From: Elusimicrobiota bacterium
Lineage (GTDB): Bacteria > Elusimicrobiota > UBA5214 > JBBAAG01
Direction: 5' to 3'
Assembly: GCA_041658405.1 (NCBI GenBank)
Contig: JBBAAG010000044.1
Coordinates: 1-24,907 of the forward strand
Length of the DNA: 24,907 nucleotides
Shown here: positions 1-11,500 of the stretch, in pieces
Position numbering within the stretch: the first letter of the stretch is position 1
How the letters are laid out: every line of letters begins with the position of its first letter
The notes under the pieces: generated by a model
What the model was told of the DNA's origin: nothing
The model's database searches: none
Seen by the model: the letters and a program-made list of their open reading frames with translations, nothing else
Translations under genes and position numbers: made by a program

Positions 1-54
1 CCCTTCTAACACTATGAGAAACTTCGTTTCGCTGTCCCATTTACGATACCCCAT
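1..54 (-). mobile_element. IS3-family-like transposase OrfA, N-terminal 18 codons (partial)
   Basis: Reading the minus strand from an ATG at 52-54 gives 18 codons, MGYRKWDSETKFLIVLEG, open to the window edge. The pattern of basic residues, W, (D/E)-x-K, then IVLEG is the start of HTH_Tnp_1-type OrfA proteins of IS3-family elements, which bind the element ends as the first part of the OrfAB transposase. A GGAGG ribosome-binding site lies 9 nt upstream (complement of 64-68). The terminal inverted repeat should fall within roughly 55-160, but I cannot place it because the other end of the element is outside the window. Whether the element is intact is unknown. Confidence 0.7.
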
Positions 55-62
55 ACTTTTTT

Positions 63-81
63 GCCTCCATTTTCCAGAGGC
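63..81 (-). promoter_or_regulatory. Hairpin over the transposase ribosome-binding site
   Basis: On the minus strand GCCTC (81-77) pairs with GAGGC (67-63) across a 9-nt loop. The GGAGG ribosome-binding site of the transposase lies mostly in the 3' arm. IS elements often hide this site in a hairpin so that read-through transcription from outside does not yield transposase. The stem has only 5 bp, so this role is an inference. On the plus strand the same hairpin is followed by TTTATT and could instead be a weak terminator. The rest of 55-203 contains nothing else I recognise. Confidence 0.35.
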
Positions 82-203
82 TTTATTCTACCAATTTCTG
101 CTATAATCTTATATGGGAGCAGTATAGGTTAACATTACAATAACAAAACAAGATAGTGTTAATAATCGTGTTTTCACTTTCATTCAATATTCGTGTCCAT
201 TCA

Positions 204-1592
204 TTATTCATTCTTAAAACTAACTTTTTTTACTGAAATATCATTTGTGATACTGACCGCTGATATTTTCGTAATTGCTTCAATACTATTTATCGGAACT
301 TTAGTTTCTATGGTTTGAATTTCATTTACAGTTATTAATGATTTATCAAAAACAATCATGTTGGCAATATTGTTTTTGAGTAAAAGAAAATCGGCTGGTG
401 CTGCTTCTTTAGCAACTAAACCAACAGATGTTAAATTATTGGAACTATCTAAATAACTCTTGTCGATAGTAACTGTATTTGTAGTAGACCCATATATTTT
501 GTATTTTACCCCATTACCTTTATTATCAACTAGTATATGTAGCCCGGTTGGAATGTCTCCACGGAAACCAGTAGCGTATCCATCAATAATATAACCACTT
601 GCGTATTCGATTACCGACAATGCAGTCGTTTTCTTTGATGTAGCGTAACTGCGGATCCACTCAATCTCAACATTACTATTAAATTTTGCTACAAACGCTT
701 TGGTTATTTCATTTTTTTTGTCATCAATTTCTGTTATTGACCCGTTAACAATACAACCTTTGTCTTGAGTTGACAAAACACGCGTTGGATTGTACCTGAT
801 GTCCTTTGAGGCAAAACATTTTATTGTCCTATCTTCCCCATTATTGCTAACTTTAATAACAGTAAGTGCATTTGAGCTGTCAATTTTTGTCACACCTACT
901 GTCATAAAAGAGTTATTGTCACTTTTTGATGAGTATAAAACATACCCTTCACTTATTACTTTTCCCGCCTTAAGCTTTCCTGATTTGTCCATACTTACTA
1001 TTATTCCTCGAACTTTAGGGTCGTACCCAGTAATAAAGTATTCGTTTTCAAGTTCTACAGCATCCTGAAAGAAATAGTTATAGCTTTCAGGAAATAACTG
1101 TGCCCATTCCAAAGACAAATCCGGTTTGACCTTAATTACAATAGGGCGTCCAATTGGGGTAGATGGATTCATAAATTTCAATAGTGTAAAGAATAAACTC
1201 TGAGTTTCTCCTAATAACAGGAATCCTCCGTCTGATGTTTTAATAATGTTGTTCATAACATCTTTATGAGTTCCACCGTATAACATAGCAGAAGTGATTA
1301 TACCGTCGGGTGATATCTTTGACAATAGCAAATCAGTTGTATCACTTACACTTTTGATTGTTGTACCTGCCATTACAACACCTTCGTTAGTAGGCAGCAT
1401 TCTTACAAAATATTCGGCACCAGGCCCGCCGATAGACCTGGCATATGTTATGGTATTATCAGTATTGTCAGAGACAAGATTTATTGCATTACCATTAACG
1501 AGTACGCCAGTAAACGGCCAAACCGGTGTGGCTATCAATAATACACACAATACTAGAATGCCTTCGCAAAAAACAGGCCACTTATTAACCAT
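204..1592 (-). CDS. Secreted propeller-like repeat protein, function unknown
   Basis: The 462-aa product starts with a signal peptide (MVNKW, then a hydrophobic stretch to about residue 27 ending TPVWP). The rest contains loose repeats of the form D-GGF-LLGET..., AxxK..PD..., followed by a trailing W. These resemble blades of the T9SS/SBBP-type beta-propellers, in which each blade reads 'W.K.yGG...D.....t.DGG....G.t.S...D....K.d..G'. The degeneration towards the C-terminus is strong and no catalytic motif is visible. There is no FlgD/Por-type tail. The start is supported by AAGGA and AGGAG just upstream. It lies 20 bp after the 133-aa gene and is probably the last gene of the four-gene operon of exported proteins. 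A surface or periplasmic binding role is a guess only. Confidence 0.7.
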   Translation of the reverse strand: MVNKWPVFCEGILVLCVLLIATPVWPFTGVLVNGNAINLVSDNTDNTITYARSIGGPGAEYFVRMLPTNEGVVMAGTTIKSVSDTTDLLLSKISPDGIITSAMLYGGTHKDVMNNIIKTSDGGFLLLGETQSLFFTLLKFMNPSTPIGRPIVIKVKPDLSLEWAQLFPESYNYFFQDAVELENEYFITGYDPKVRGIIVSMDKSGKLKAGKVISEGYVLYSSKSDNNSFMTVGVTKIDSSNALTVIKVSNNGEDRTIKCFASKDIRYNPTRVLSTQDKGCIVNGSITEIDDKKNEITKAFVAKFNSNVEIEWIRSYATSKKTTALSVIEYASGYIIDGYATGFRGDIPTGLHILVDNKGNGVKYKIYGSTTNTVTIDKSYLDSSNNLTSVGLVAKEAAPADFLLLKNNIANMIVFDKSLITVNEIQTIETKVPINSIEAITKISAVSITNDISVKKVSFKNE

Positions 1593-1612
1593 TTTCCTTA
1601 TTATCTCCTAAT

Positions 1613-2014
1613 CTATTTTTTTAAATTAGCAACATAAAGGCCAGCACATAATGAACCAATTAAACCACCTACTAAAGAATACGTTTGATTTTGTTTCTTA
1701 GTTTCTTGTTTATAATTTGCTGTATAGCATTGAATGTAATTAGGTGTTTTACCTTCATTTGTTATATTCAGTATTCTTGTTTCATCTGGAGAACTACTTG
1801 GAGTTATCAGCCATAGAACACCAGTGCCAATCAAACCAAACAAGAAACCTGTCCCGATTCCTAATCCACCCCAGATTAGCGGATGATGATAGGTTGAAAC
1901 ATCCGTTTGAGCATTTAACTTTGCAGAAATACATTCGTCTTCCGCAATAGCACAAGTTGCATAAGGCAATAACAAGGAAACGCAAATAATCATAACTAGT
2001 ACTTTTCTAAACAT
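1613..2014 (-). CDS. Small exported membrane protein with two Gly-rich helices, unknown family
   Basis: The 133-aa product has a signal-peptide-like N-terminus (MFRKVLVMIICVSLLLPYA, Ala-rich end near residue 24). Two Gly-rich hydrophobic segments follow, at about residues 46-70 (WGGLGIGTGFLFGLIGTG) and 112-130 (SLVGGLIGSLCAGLYVANL). The spacing of glycines resembles helix-packing Gly zippers. Between the helices is a polar 40-residue loop. A strong GGGAGG ribosome-binding site lies 6 nt before the ATG (complement of 2021-2026), which fixes the start. It lies between the second giant gene (62-bp gap) and the 462-aa gene (20-bp gap), so it is probably co-transcribed. I do not recognise the family; it could be an inner-membrane accessory of the exported proteins. 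Confidence 0.65.
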   Translation of the reverse strand: MFRKVLVMIICVSLLLPYATCAIAEDECISAKLNAQTDVSTYHHPLIWGGLGIGTGFLFGLIGTGVLWLITPSSSPDETRILNITNEGKTPNYIQCYTANYKQETKKQNQTYSLVGGLIGSLCAGLYVANLKK

Positions 2015-2076
2015 TCTATGCCTCCCATAATTTCATGATTTCGACCGTATATATAATAAACAATTTAAAAATATTT

Positions 2077-5000
2077 TTACTTTACAACGGCAAGTTTACC
2101 GGTTTTCTTTTCCCCTTTATCATTGGTAATAACATAAATATAGATTCCGCTGGCAATAACGTTTTCAACATCGTTTTTTCCGTTCCAAGTTAAGGTGTCT
2201 GTCATATCATTTTTTTTATAAGTCCACACTTGTTCACCCGCTACATTATATATTCTGATTTCCGCAACCTGAGTTAACCCTTTGAATACTAGTTTGTCAG
2301 CTGTGTTTTTATACCAAGGATTGGGATAGACTATGACATTCAGGTTATCCCGCGCGGAATTGCATATCGCTAACCTAAAGTATGAAAATGAACCGATTTC
2401 TGTTGTAACGTAATTATCGATTGTATTCACTGCCTGCGGGCTTTCAATCAAATTCCACCGTTGTTCCCCAGTATTATAATGATAAATTCCGATCTTACTC
2501 TCATAATTAGCAGGAACAATACTAGGATAATGTAATTTTAGCTTAACCATTTTCTGAGGTTTCATTGTAATTCCGTTTGCATTAACAGCTTTTAGTTCCC
2601 ATACGGAAGATACCAATTCAGGTAACAATTGGCCTGCCGGCATCACTTGGTCTGCCGCTGCTAATCTGGCATCAACCACATTTGCATTAACGAAAAACTG
2701 AGTATCCCCATTAAATGTACCGGACGATATTTCTATCACACAGTTATCTCCAGTAATAACTTTTTCATTACCCAACGGAATATAATTGACGTTGTATATA
2801 CACTCAAGTTCTGTGTTCTTACCATCAACCACTTCCACTGCCATAACCTTTTGTAGCCCAACATTTTTTATGTATGTATAAACAGTATATGCCCCGGCAT
2901 TCAGCCCGGGTAACACGTATTTACTGTCTACTGATGGAACAGTACAAAATCCTGCTAGCGCGTTTGTTTTCTCGTTTGTTGCCCAGACAGTGATATCGTT
3001 TACAGAGTTACCTGAATTGTTAACTTTACATGAAATGCCGCCGGTACCTGATATATCACTAATATTTTGTACAGTAATTTCCCCGTCTTTTGCTTCAACA
3101 TTTTGAACAACAGATATTATTGTAGATCCTTGAATAGAGTACAAGTCATACATACCTTGCTTCACAGAACTAAACCCGTATTTAGAGTTAACGGAGACTT
3201 GACGATAATTTAATAAATCAGATAGATTGTCATACGTATCCAATCTTACCCCGGTTTTCCCTAAACACAATACAGATCCCGATAATAATGTAGTGTTATC
3301 TGAACAATATACCGTTCCCGTAATAGCAGGAGTTTGTTGGGATATTGACACGTATATCACCTGTGTATTTGTCGAAACAACAACATTTCGTGTAAATGGT
3401 GCAAATAACTTATTGATATAGGTGGAAGTCGTGAATAATATAGTATACACACCAGAGGGAACACCTTTGATTATATATGCTCCATACGAATTAGTCTTTG
3501 TTTCTCTAAAAATATTATCAATCCGTACTGTTACATTGGATACCGGCGTTCCTGTCTCATCAACCACTTGACCTTGAACAACATTTCCATGCTTCATAAT
3601 AAAATCTACGTTTGTTGTTTTTCCAAGAGTTACAGTAACACTTGAAACAACTTCCACTCCGTACCCGCCAGTAATATCTTCACATACCAGAGAATACTTT
3701 CCTCCCGGTACTCCTTTGATACGATATGCACCACCGCTCTCTGTCAAACATTCATACTTAGTACCATATCCGCCTATAAACACTCGGGGGGTACTTAGAT
3801 ATCTACCTTGTTCATCCATCACTTTACCAGTAAGAATTCCTCCCGTAGGCAAGACAAAATCCAATGTAGTTGTTTGCCCTTTTCTTATAATCACCTGCGA
3901 AACTGTTTGAGATACTAAGTCCTGATCTATATACCAATATGGAGCACAAGTGACGGAGTATATTCCTTCTGTAAGTCCGAGTATAGTGTAAGTTTCTCGT
4001 CCTAAAAATGTAGAAGTTGTTGTACTACCACTACTCTCACTAATCTGAACAATAGCTTCAGTCAAATACCTTCCGGTTTCGTCAACAACTTTTCCCTGTA
4101 AAATCCCGCCAGAATCCAAATGCAACTCAACAACTGTAGTTGTTCTAGCCGTAACACTTATACCATCTTTTATCAGACCTACAAGGTTATATGAACTCGA
4201 CGGTGTACAAGTAAGTTTATACATATTTTCATTCACACCATTGAAATAAAAATATCCAAGATTCCCTGTATATGCGTAATAATATGAGCTTTCTCCTGCA
4301 CTGTATGTGGATCGCATTTCGATATAAGCATGCTCTACTGGATTATTGTTAATATCCGTAACACGGCCAGTAACTATTCCTTTAGATTTCAGTACAAAAT
4401 CTACTATCGCGGATTTCCCTACCGCAATATTCACACCATCAAACACTTGTATTGACAAATCTCTATCTGATGGAGGTGTACAGCGTATTGAATACATCCC
4501 ATCGGGTATACCACGGATTGTAAAAGTACCGATGTTTGATGTATACTCCCACCTGCTGAAGGTATTTCCAATAATTGATATGACAGCATTGGGTATAGGA
4601 TTACCAAATAAATCTACAACCTTACCATCAACAATACCACCGGGTGAGAGGACGATATCAAGATTCACATCTTGATCTCCAACACTTACCCCGGTTTTAG
4701 TCTGTGATAAAGAATTATAGCTCTTAGGCGGTTCCACGATAAATTTATATACACCCTGTCTTAAACCTGAAATTTCATACAAACCGAAAATAACCGAACC
4801 TACCGACTTTTCTCCCACTACTGATACCTGGCAACCGCTTATTCCTGTCCCATCCGTACTGAGTATACGTCCATACACTTTATGCCCTATAATGATCACA
4901 ATGTTCTTAACCAGTGTTTCACCGGTATTTACATAGAAATTGTTATACACTCTAGAATAATAGTTGGAATTATCGATGGCTGAACCTGAGAGTGTATATG

Positions 5001-8000
5001 TTCCACACTTTATTCCATATAAAGAATACGTCCCAGTAGATGTTACGACACAAGAATAGCTGTTAATCCCGTCACTAATTATCACACTACCATTACTAAT
5101 AACCTTACCGTCCTCAGTAACCACTTTTCCTGTAACAACGGCACCGGTGGATAAAACGATATTAACAACTTTCACTCCCGAGTCAGTGTCAACAACAAAA
5201 CTGTTCTGTTGGCTTACATAATTCATACTTTTCCGTGGGGTGCAGGTATAAACATAATTTCCTTGTGGTATTGATGTGAAACAGAACTTTCCATCCTGAC
5301 GAGTTTCTAAATACCTGCTGACAGGACCACTGATAGATACATTAGCAGAAGAGATGACTGCTCCCCATTCGTTAAGTACCTGCCCAACAACTGTACAGCC
5401 AGGGAGTAACACAAAGTTTATATTTCTTGTACTCTGGCTTGAAATTGTAATGTCATATACTGCTACAGATAAATTCGCATATATATCTAATGGGGAACAT
5501 AAAATGTTGTATTTCCCATTTTCGATACCATTAACGGTATACGTTCCGGTATTGCTTGTGTATCCTGTTTTAACATTCCTTTGGGAATCGTTGACATAAA
5601 TTTTAGCATCACTCAATAGATTCCCGTCAATATCTGTAACCCGACCTTGAATCACAATTCCGTTTCCCAAAATCACATCCTGAGTGATTGTTTGACCAAA
5701 AGGAACAACGATTTGAGATATTGTTTCTCCCACGAAATTACTATCAACCGGTGGATCAACTCTGAGGTAATAAAATGATGATTCACCAAGACCAGTAAAA
5801 GTGAAACTGCCAACTGAAGAAGAGTAAACGTTTTTCGAATAACCTGAACTTATTAGGTCAACACTAGCATTGATTACTGGATTACGGGAAGAATCGAGTA
5901 CTCTTCCCTGCAGAACACCTCCGGTATTTAGAATGATGTTTTGAGTATAATTCTGTAATTCTAATATCGTAATATAAACTACCGGCATGTTTAAGTATTG
6001 AGAATTATTAAGGATTTCACTAGTTATATGGTAATTCCCTTTTTGCAACCCAGTGATTGTATATGCCCCGGAAGATGTGGTCATAACACTGTAGCCAAAA
6101 CTACCATTACCAACTGAGATAGACACGCCGCTAATCCTGTTCCCATATTTATCAGTGACTATACCGCTAAGCGTAGCGCCTGTGTTCATATAGATTGTAA
6201 CAGTAGAAGTTTTATTGTTAACTGTGTAGTACGTTGTTTTGGATAACAAAGCACTGCCTGTGGGCGGAGTACAAGAGATATAATATGTTCCCTTTGGTAA
6301 GTAGTTAATAGTTGCATTGCCCACGGAATTAGTTCTCATTGACGCACTAAGTGGACCGGATATTTCTACATTTGCGTCTGAGACAGTGTTATCATTGGAA
6401 TCCTTAGCCGTCACTACCATTGTGCATTGAGGGTCAAGCAGCATATCAACAACCGTCGATGTAGCGGACCGTACTGTAACGTTACTAATTACCTTACTAA
6501 ATAATCCAGAGTTCATCTGCGGGGAACAGCTCAAGTTGAAAGTGCCGGTCGAAATTCCTGAGATAGTATATGTTCCGATGCTTGAAGTGTACGTTGATTC
6601 AGAATTAATACTTACAGTTGCCATGGCCACCGGATTTCCGTCGATATCAGTTACTTTTCCACAAACAATGCCGCCAGTTGCTAATACAAAATCCTGGACT
6701 ACAACTTGTTGGGTACCAATCACGACTCCGTACAAGTACTTACGCACAAAAAAACTACCGGATGAAGGCCAAGCTGCTATTGTATAACTTCCCGAATTCA
6801 ATCCACTGATAGTATAAGTCCCCAGAGCGGAAGTAAACCCTTTTTTTGACGAAGAGTCCGAAACCGTGATTAATACGTTGGGAATAGGATTTCCTAAAGT
6901 GTCTGTTACTGTACCAATTAAGACAGGTGCTTTAGGTAAAGTAACATTTATTGCTGTTGTTTGCTGCGTAGCAACCATGATGTTGTATATAGACCAGTTT
7001 TTCAACTCGCTATTTGCAGGTGGAGCGCATGATAGGGTATAAGATCCATACTTCAGCCCTATTATTGAATAACTTCCCGACGATAGGGAATAAACAGATT
7101 TTGATGTTGGCCCGGAAAGGCTGACTTTGGCATTATACACTGGATTACCGTCGTAATCGGTCACAACTCCTTCAACAGTACCATATTTGGGTATTAATAA
7201 ATTCAAAGTTGTTGTTTGTTGGGTCGTGACACTAATATTGTATTCAGTTAAATTGACCAGATTACTATTCTGTGGAGATGTACAGGTCAACGAATATATC
7301 CCGCTTGCTAACCCTCTAAATGTATACCCACCTGTCGAAGTTGTAGTCGTGTATTTACTTGCTACTCCTAACAAACTCATTCCTGCGCTGGCTACAGGGT
7401 TACCAGAAAAATCTGTAATCCTTCCTTGCAGTACTCCTCCTTCAGGTATAACAGCATTAACTGTAGTTGTTTGCTGCGTGGTTACCAATACGTTATAAAG
7501 CTCAAGTTTTACCAAAGTTGTACCGCTTAGCGGGACATACGATATTTTATAACTACCCGTTCTCAAACCGCGGATGGTATATGTTCCTGCAGCAGTTGAA
7601 TATACACTTTTTTCTACTATTCCTGTTACATAAACCATGACGTTCGATAAAAGATTACCAGAAATATCTGTTACTTGGCCGGATATTATACCTTCTATTG
7701 GTAACACAAAATCTGTTTCTGTAGTCTGTTGAGCAGTAACTGAAACATCATACTTTTCTACTGCTACCAAATTTGTGCCATTCGGTGGACTGCATAATAA
7801 TCTGTGCTTACCGCTAGGTAATGCACTTAATGTATAACTACCTATTGATGTGGTATACGTTTGGTTTGAAACATCTGGCGCTAAAACACGTGCATTCTCC
7901 ACAATGTTGCCGTAAGGATCAGTTACATGACCTTCTAGAATACCGCCGATTGTCAACTTCAAATCAATTGTGACAGGGTATGATGAACTTATTTTGATGT

Positions 8001-8538
8001 TATATATAGATGTACTTAAAAGATTTAAATAATTGTCCCGCGGACTCTCTATTGTATAAGTTCCAAGCGACAAGTCCCGGAGCGTGTATGTACCTAAAAG
8101 CGAGGTATAAGTATAACCGCTGCCATAGCCCGTCGCATTTATTGCTTTATTACTTACTATGTTTCCATTGTCATCAGTTACTTTTCCGTTAATACTACCA
8201 ACACAATACATATAAAAATCTATTGTTGTTGTCTTTCCTGATTGTATAATTCCAATCTCTTCTTGGGTGCTAAGCATACCAGAGTTTTCCGGAGCATAAC
8301 ATGTTAATCTACACAAACCATTTGGAATGTTTGTAAAAGTGTATACACCAGAACTATTTGTGAAAGTATAGTTACCATTAACATCACAGACTTTTGTGTT
8401 CATCACACGGTGTCCGTTACCATTTGTAACTTTTCCCGTAACATTTCCTTCTCCGTAAACATGATGGATTGGATAAGTTAGTAATGGCAAAAGGATGAAC
8501 AACAACATCCTTTGTTTAAGTTTATTATAAGTCGTCAT
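2077..8538 (-). CDS. Giant secreted protein of about 20 tandem carboxypeptidase-regulatory-like domains with a type IX-like C-terminal tail
   Basis: The 2,153-aa product has a signal peptide (MTTYNKLKQRMLLFILLPLL, ending near HVYG at about residue 29). About 20 tandem Ig-like modules of about 86 residues follow (to about residue 1740), each starting like G-x-V-x-G-x-VTD-x-x-GNP-V-x-x-A and containing S-x-G-x-YTI-x-GL-x-x-GxY-x-L-x-C-x-PP. This is the CarboxypepD_reg/CnaB-like fold. Two degenerate modules follow. A region at about 1920-2060 precedes a C-terminal tail (about 2068-2153) with VYPNP, IRIYNVAGEQVW and ASGIYIYVI, typical of FlgD-Ig or T9SS type A sorting domains. The ATG overlaps the stop of the upstream giant gene (ATGA), so the two are probably translationally coupled. 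Likely a long surface fibre or adhesin-like stalk; no enzymatic motif is visible. Confidence 0.85.
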   Translation of the reverse strand: MTTYNKLKQRMLLFILLPLLTYPIHHVYGEGNVTGKVTNGNGHRVMNTKVCDVNGNYTFTNSSGVYTFTNIPNGLCRLTCYAPENSGMLSTQEEIGIIQSGKTTTIDFYMYCVGSINGKVTDDNGNIVSNKAINATGYGSGYTYTSLLGTYTLRDLSLGTYTIESPRDNYLNLLSTSIYNIKISSSYPVTIDLKLTIGGILEGHVTDPYGNIVENARVLAPDVSNQTYTTSIGSYTLSALPSGKHRLLCSPPNGTNLVAVEKYDVSVTAQQTTETDFVLPIEGIISGQVTDISGNLLSNVMVYVTGIVEKSVYSTAAGTYTIRGLRTGSYKISYVPLSGTTLVKLELYNVLVTTQQTTTVNAVIPEGGVLQGRITDFSGNPVASAGMSLLGVASKYTTTTSTGGYTFRGLASGIYSLTCTSPQNSNLVNLTEYNISVTTQQTTTLNLLIPKYGTVEGVVTDYDGNPVYNAKVSLSGPTSKSVYSLSSGSYSIIGLKYGSYTLSCAPPANSELKNWSIYNIMVATQQTTAINVTLPKAPVLIGTVTDTLGNPIPNVLITVSDSSSKKGFTSALGTYTISGLNSGSYTIAAWPSSGSFFVRKYLYGVVIGTQQVVVQDFVLATGGIVCGKVTDIDGNPVAMATVSINSESTYTSSIGTYTISGISTGTFNLSCSPQMNSGLFSKVISNVTVRSATSTVVDMLLDPQCTMVVTAKDSNDNTVSDANVEISGPLSASMRTNSVGNATINYLPKGTYYISCTPPTGSALLSKTTYYTVNNKTSTVTIYMNTGATLSGIVTDKYGNRISGVSISVGNGSFGYSVMTTSSGAYTITGLQKGNYHITSEILNNSQYLNMPVVYITILELQNYTQNIILNTGGVLQGRVLDSSRNPVINASVDLISSGYSKNVYSSSVGSFTFTGLGESSFYYLRVDPPVDSNFVGETISQIVVPFGQTITQDVILGNGIVIQGRVTDIDGNLLSDAKIYVNDSQRNVKTGYTSNTGTYTVNGIENGKYNILCSPLDIYANLSVAVYDITISSQSTRNINFVLLPGCTVVGQVLNEWGAVISSANVSISGPVSRYLETRQDGKFCFTSIPQGNYVYTCTPRKSMNYVSQQNSFVVDTDSGVKVVNIVLSTGAVVTGKVVTEDGKVISNGSVIISDGINSYSCVVTSTGTYSLYGIKCGTYTLSGSAIDNSNYYSRVYNNFYVNTGETLVKNIVIIIGHKVYGRILSTDGTGISGCQVSVVGEKSVGSVIFGLYEISGLRQGVYKFIVEPPKSYNSLSQTKTGVSVGDQDVNLDIVLSPGGIVDGKVVDLFGNPIPNAVISIIGNTFSRWEYTSNIGTFTIRGIPDGMYSIRCTPPSDRDLSIQVFDGVNIAVGKSAIVDFVLKSKGIVTGRVTDINNNPVEHAYIEMRSTYSAGESSYYYAYTGNLGYFYFNGVNENMYKLTCTPSSSYNLVGLIKDGISVTARTTTVVELHLDSGGILQGKVVDETGRYLTEAIVQISESSGSTTTSTFLGRETYTILGLTEGIYSVTCAPYWYIDQDLVSQTVSQVIIRKGQTTTLDFVLPTGGILTGKVMDEQGRYLSTPRVFIGGYGTKYECLTESGGAYRIKGVPGGKYSLVCEDITGGYGVEVVSSVTVTLGKTTNVDFIMKHGNVVQGQVVDETGTPVSNVTVRIDNIFRETKTNSYGAYIIKGVPSGVYTILFTTSTYINKLFAPFTRNVVVSTNTQVIYVSISQQTPAITGTVYCSDNTTLLSGSVLCLGKTGVRLDTYDNLSDLLNYRQVSVNSKYGFSSVKQGMYDLYSIQGSTIISVVQNVEAKDGEITVQNISDISGTGGISCKVNNSGNSVNDITVWATNEKTNALAGFCTVPSVDSKYVLPGLNAGAYTVYTYIKNVGLQKVMAVEVVDGKNTELECIYNVNYIPLGNEKVITGDNCVIEISSGTFNGDTQFFVNANVVDARLAAADQVMPAGQLLPELVSSVWELKAVNANGITMKPQKMVKLKLHYPSIVPANYESKIGIYHYNTGEQRWNLIESPQAVNTIDNYVTTEIGSFSYFRLAICNSARDNLNVIVYPNPWYKNTADKLVFKGLTQVAEIRIYNVAGEQVWTYKKNDMTDTLTWNGKNDVENVIASGIYIYVITNDKGEKKTGKLAVVK

Positions 8539-11500
8539 TTTATTACTATTATCTTTTGTGTTTGTTTAAATATATCAGATTCCAAGTATGTAAAATATAC
8601 TCCTGAAGATACCGTCTCGCCGTTGTCATTTTTGCCGTCCCATTCAATTGCGCCCCACCCATTCTTCTGACCCCCGTCTATCGTCCTCACAAGCTCACCT
8701 GCGATGTTGTACACTTTCAACCTTAGGTATGCCGCGGATTCTAATAAATAATAGTGGATAACAGCTTTACTTCCCGTTTTCTGTAAGTCCAACCGGTTAC
8801 CCATCACGCGCATCATATTCTCAGTTTGCTTAACGTCAACTACAATATTCAATGTTCGCGAACTTTTCAACCCGGCTTCGTCTACTGTATCTATTATCAT
8901 CGCTACTACCTGCCCTGTAGTGAGGTCAGCTTCGCGTAACGTATATGCGTACTTGTAATACACAACATCGCCCATTACAATTTTGTCGGTCAATACTGCC
9001 AGGTGTCCACATACCTTCACTACCGGATCCTGCTTCAACGTTTCTCCAACATAAAAACTTACCGTTATTTTACCAAGCTGGGTTATAGTTTTAGAGTTGG
9101 TTTCTACAGTATCTATGACCGGTGGTTGAGTATCCATTGGAGTAACTGATTGTGTATCCGATGGTACGCTTTGATTGCCGTTAGTGTCCACAGCGCAGAC
9201 GTAGTAACGATATTCTACCCCGTTTTTTAACCCGATATCCGTATAAGTACATCCGCCTTTAGGCAAGACTGCGAGTTCTGTAAATTCAGTTGTGGCTGCA
9301 CCCTCCGCATGGAGGATACGGTATTCTTTCAAATCATTTTCCTTATTTGCATTCCAGGTAAGTTCTACCTGCTTACCAGAAGAATCGGAGGTTACTGTTA
9401 ATCCTACCGGTTTCACCGGCGGAACGTTGTCCGTTAACGACGTGGGATATCCAGATACTTGCACAGATTGCATGCTTTCGTTTCCCGACATGTCGTACGA
9501 GGTTACTACAAAATAGTACGTAACATTATTGATCAACCCGGTACACTGGTAACTTTTCGTGACAATTTTCCCACTACCTACTGCGCTTCCTGCCGGCGTC
9601 GTACTCCCGATAAACTGGTACGTTCCACCGCTCGTGGTTGAACGATACACGCGATATCCTGCAAGATCGGTGTCTTCAACTGCGGTGTTCCAACTTAAGA
9701 TAAGTTTGTTGCCCTTCTGTGGATTCGTAATAGAAATTCCAACCACGACAGTTGGTGGTGTAACGTCCACGCTAGTAGGACACGCGCTGGTGATACTTGA
9801 GTACCCGCTGACGTTGCCACTATCATCTGCTGCCTGGAGTTTGTAATAATACGTCACTTTTGCCAACAACCCACTATCAATAAACGGCGAGATTGTCACT
9901 CCAGTTGATATTACTTTTTGATACGTACCGTTAATGCTATCGGTCCGCCAAACGTGGTATATAGTTGCATTTGTAACACTGTCCCATTGTATTCTCAACC
10001 GTGCATCAGTATGCAAATCTGTTACTGTCACATTCGCAGGAGGTGATAGAGAGACTACTATTCCAGTCGGGACTTCTGACTTTTCTGTTGAATATCCGCT
10101 TTCGTTACCAGTAATATCGTATGCGGTTATTACGTAGTAATACCTAATACCATTAGTCAACCCGGTATCTTGATAAGTACTAATATTTGTAGCTATAGTT
10201 GTAACCAACGCATAACCAGTTCCGCTTGTACGGCGATATATTTTATATCCAGCTAGATTCGCAACTGTGACACCGGTCCATGTAATATTCAGTTTACCAC
10301 CTGTTGCAGGGTTGGTAACTAACACGTTTGTAGGTACTGGTAGAACGATTTGAGATACATATGGATACGTAGAAACAGTATTTGAGAACGCTGACTCGCC
10401 GGCAGAATTTATTGCGATTGTTTTGTAATAATATGTCACGTTATTTGTAAGTTCCGTATCAATGTAAACAGTCCCTGCGGTTGTTGCAACTATATTATAA
10501 CCTGAACTGTTGATTGTAGAACGGTATAATATATAACTCTCCGCAGCACTATGGCTCTGATCTACTAAGGGTACGGTCCATGTGAGGCATATCTGCCCGC
10601 TTACACCAGTACCTGCTGCCATCAGATTTCCAGTTGGGCTTGGTACATATACATTTATATACGGTGAAGTGGAGACAATGGCTGTCATCACCGAATTAAC
10701 ACTCGAATATTCTGTTTCTACTCCATTTAGATTTCGTGCTTTTACTTTGAAATAATACGTTGTGTTATGGATTAACGAAGTGAACAGATAATTTGTTGTG
10801 TTTACCCACCCGCTGTTTAAGTTGTATAAACCAACTGATGCTATTGACGAACCTGAACAATAATATTCTGTCCAAGACGGGTTAGTGTTCGAATTCCATT
10901 GAAGTTTTACAGTCGTGGAACTTACAGAGGTTCTAAACATATCAACCGGCGGGTTGGCAAAACTATAAACAGGACAAGTTGATAAATTAACCTTGGGACT
11001 TTCACCGCTACTGTTGAATGAACAGATGGAATATACATAAGACGAAGTGTTTGGCGATAATCCATTCTGCGTCCAGGCTGTTGTGTTTATAGAAAGCTCA
11101 ACCACTAGCCCGTTCGTTGCAGTATATATTCTGTACCCATCTTCTGTTGAAGAATTATCCTGCCATGTCCATCGTATAGTTGTAGTCGAAAAAACGGTAC
11201 CAACGAAATTTGTGGGTGGTGTTATGTCGCCAGTACCACCACCAGTGAATTTTGATACTCCAGCACCAGTTCCAAACCATTTATTCCCGGTAATGTCTAT
11301 CGCAATTGAGTTTACGTAATTATTACCTAACCCACTATTCGCTGTCGTATATGTCGTCCAAGTAGTACCGTCAAACTTACTCACACCACCAGAAGTACCA
11401 AACCATTTCGTACCTGTACTGTCTATTACAATTGAGTTTACGTAATTATCTGCTAACCCGCTGTTTGCTTTCGTATATGACGTCCAAGTAGTATCGTCAA

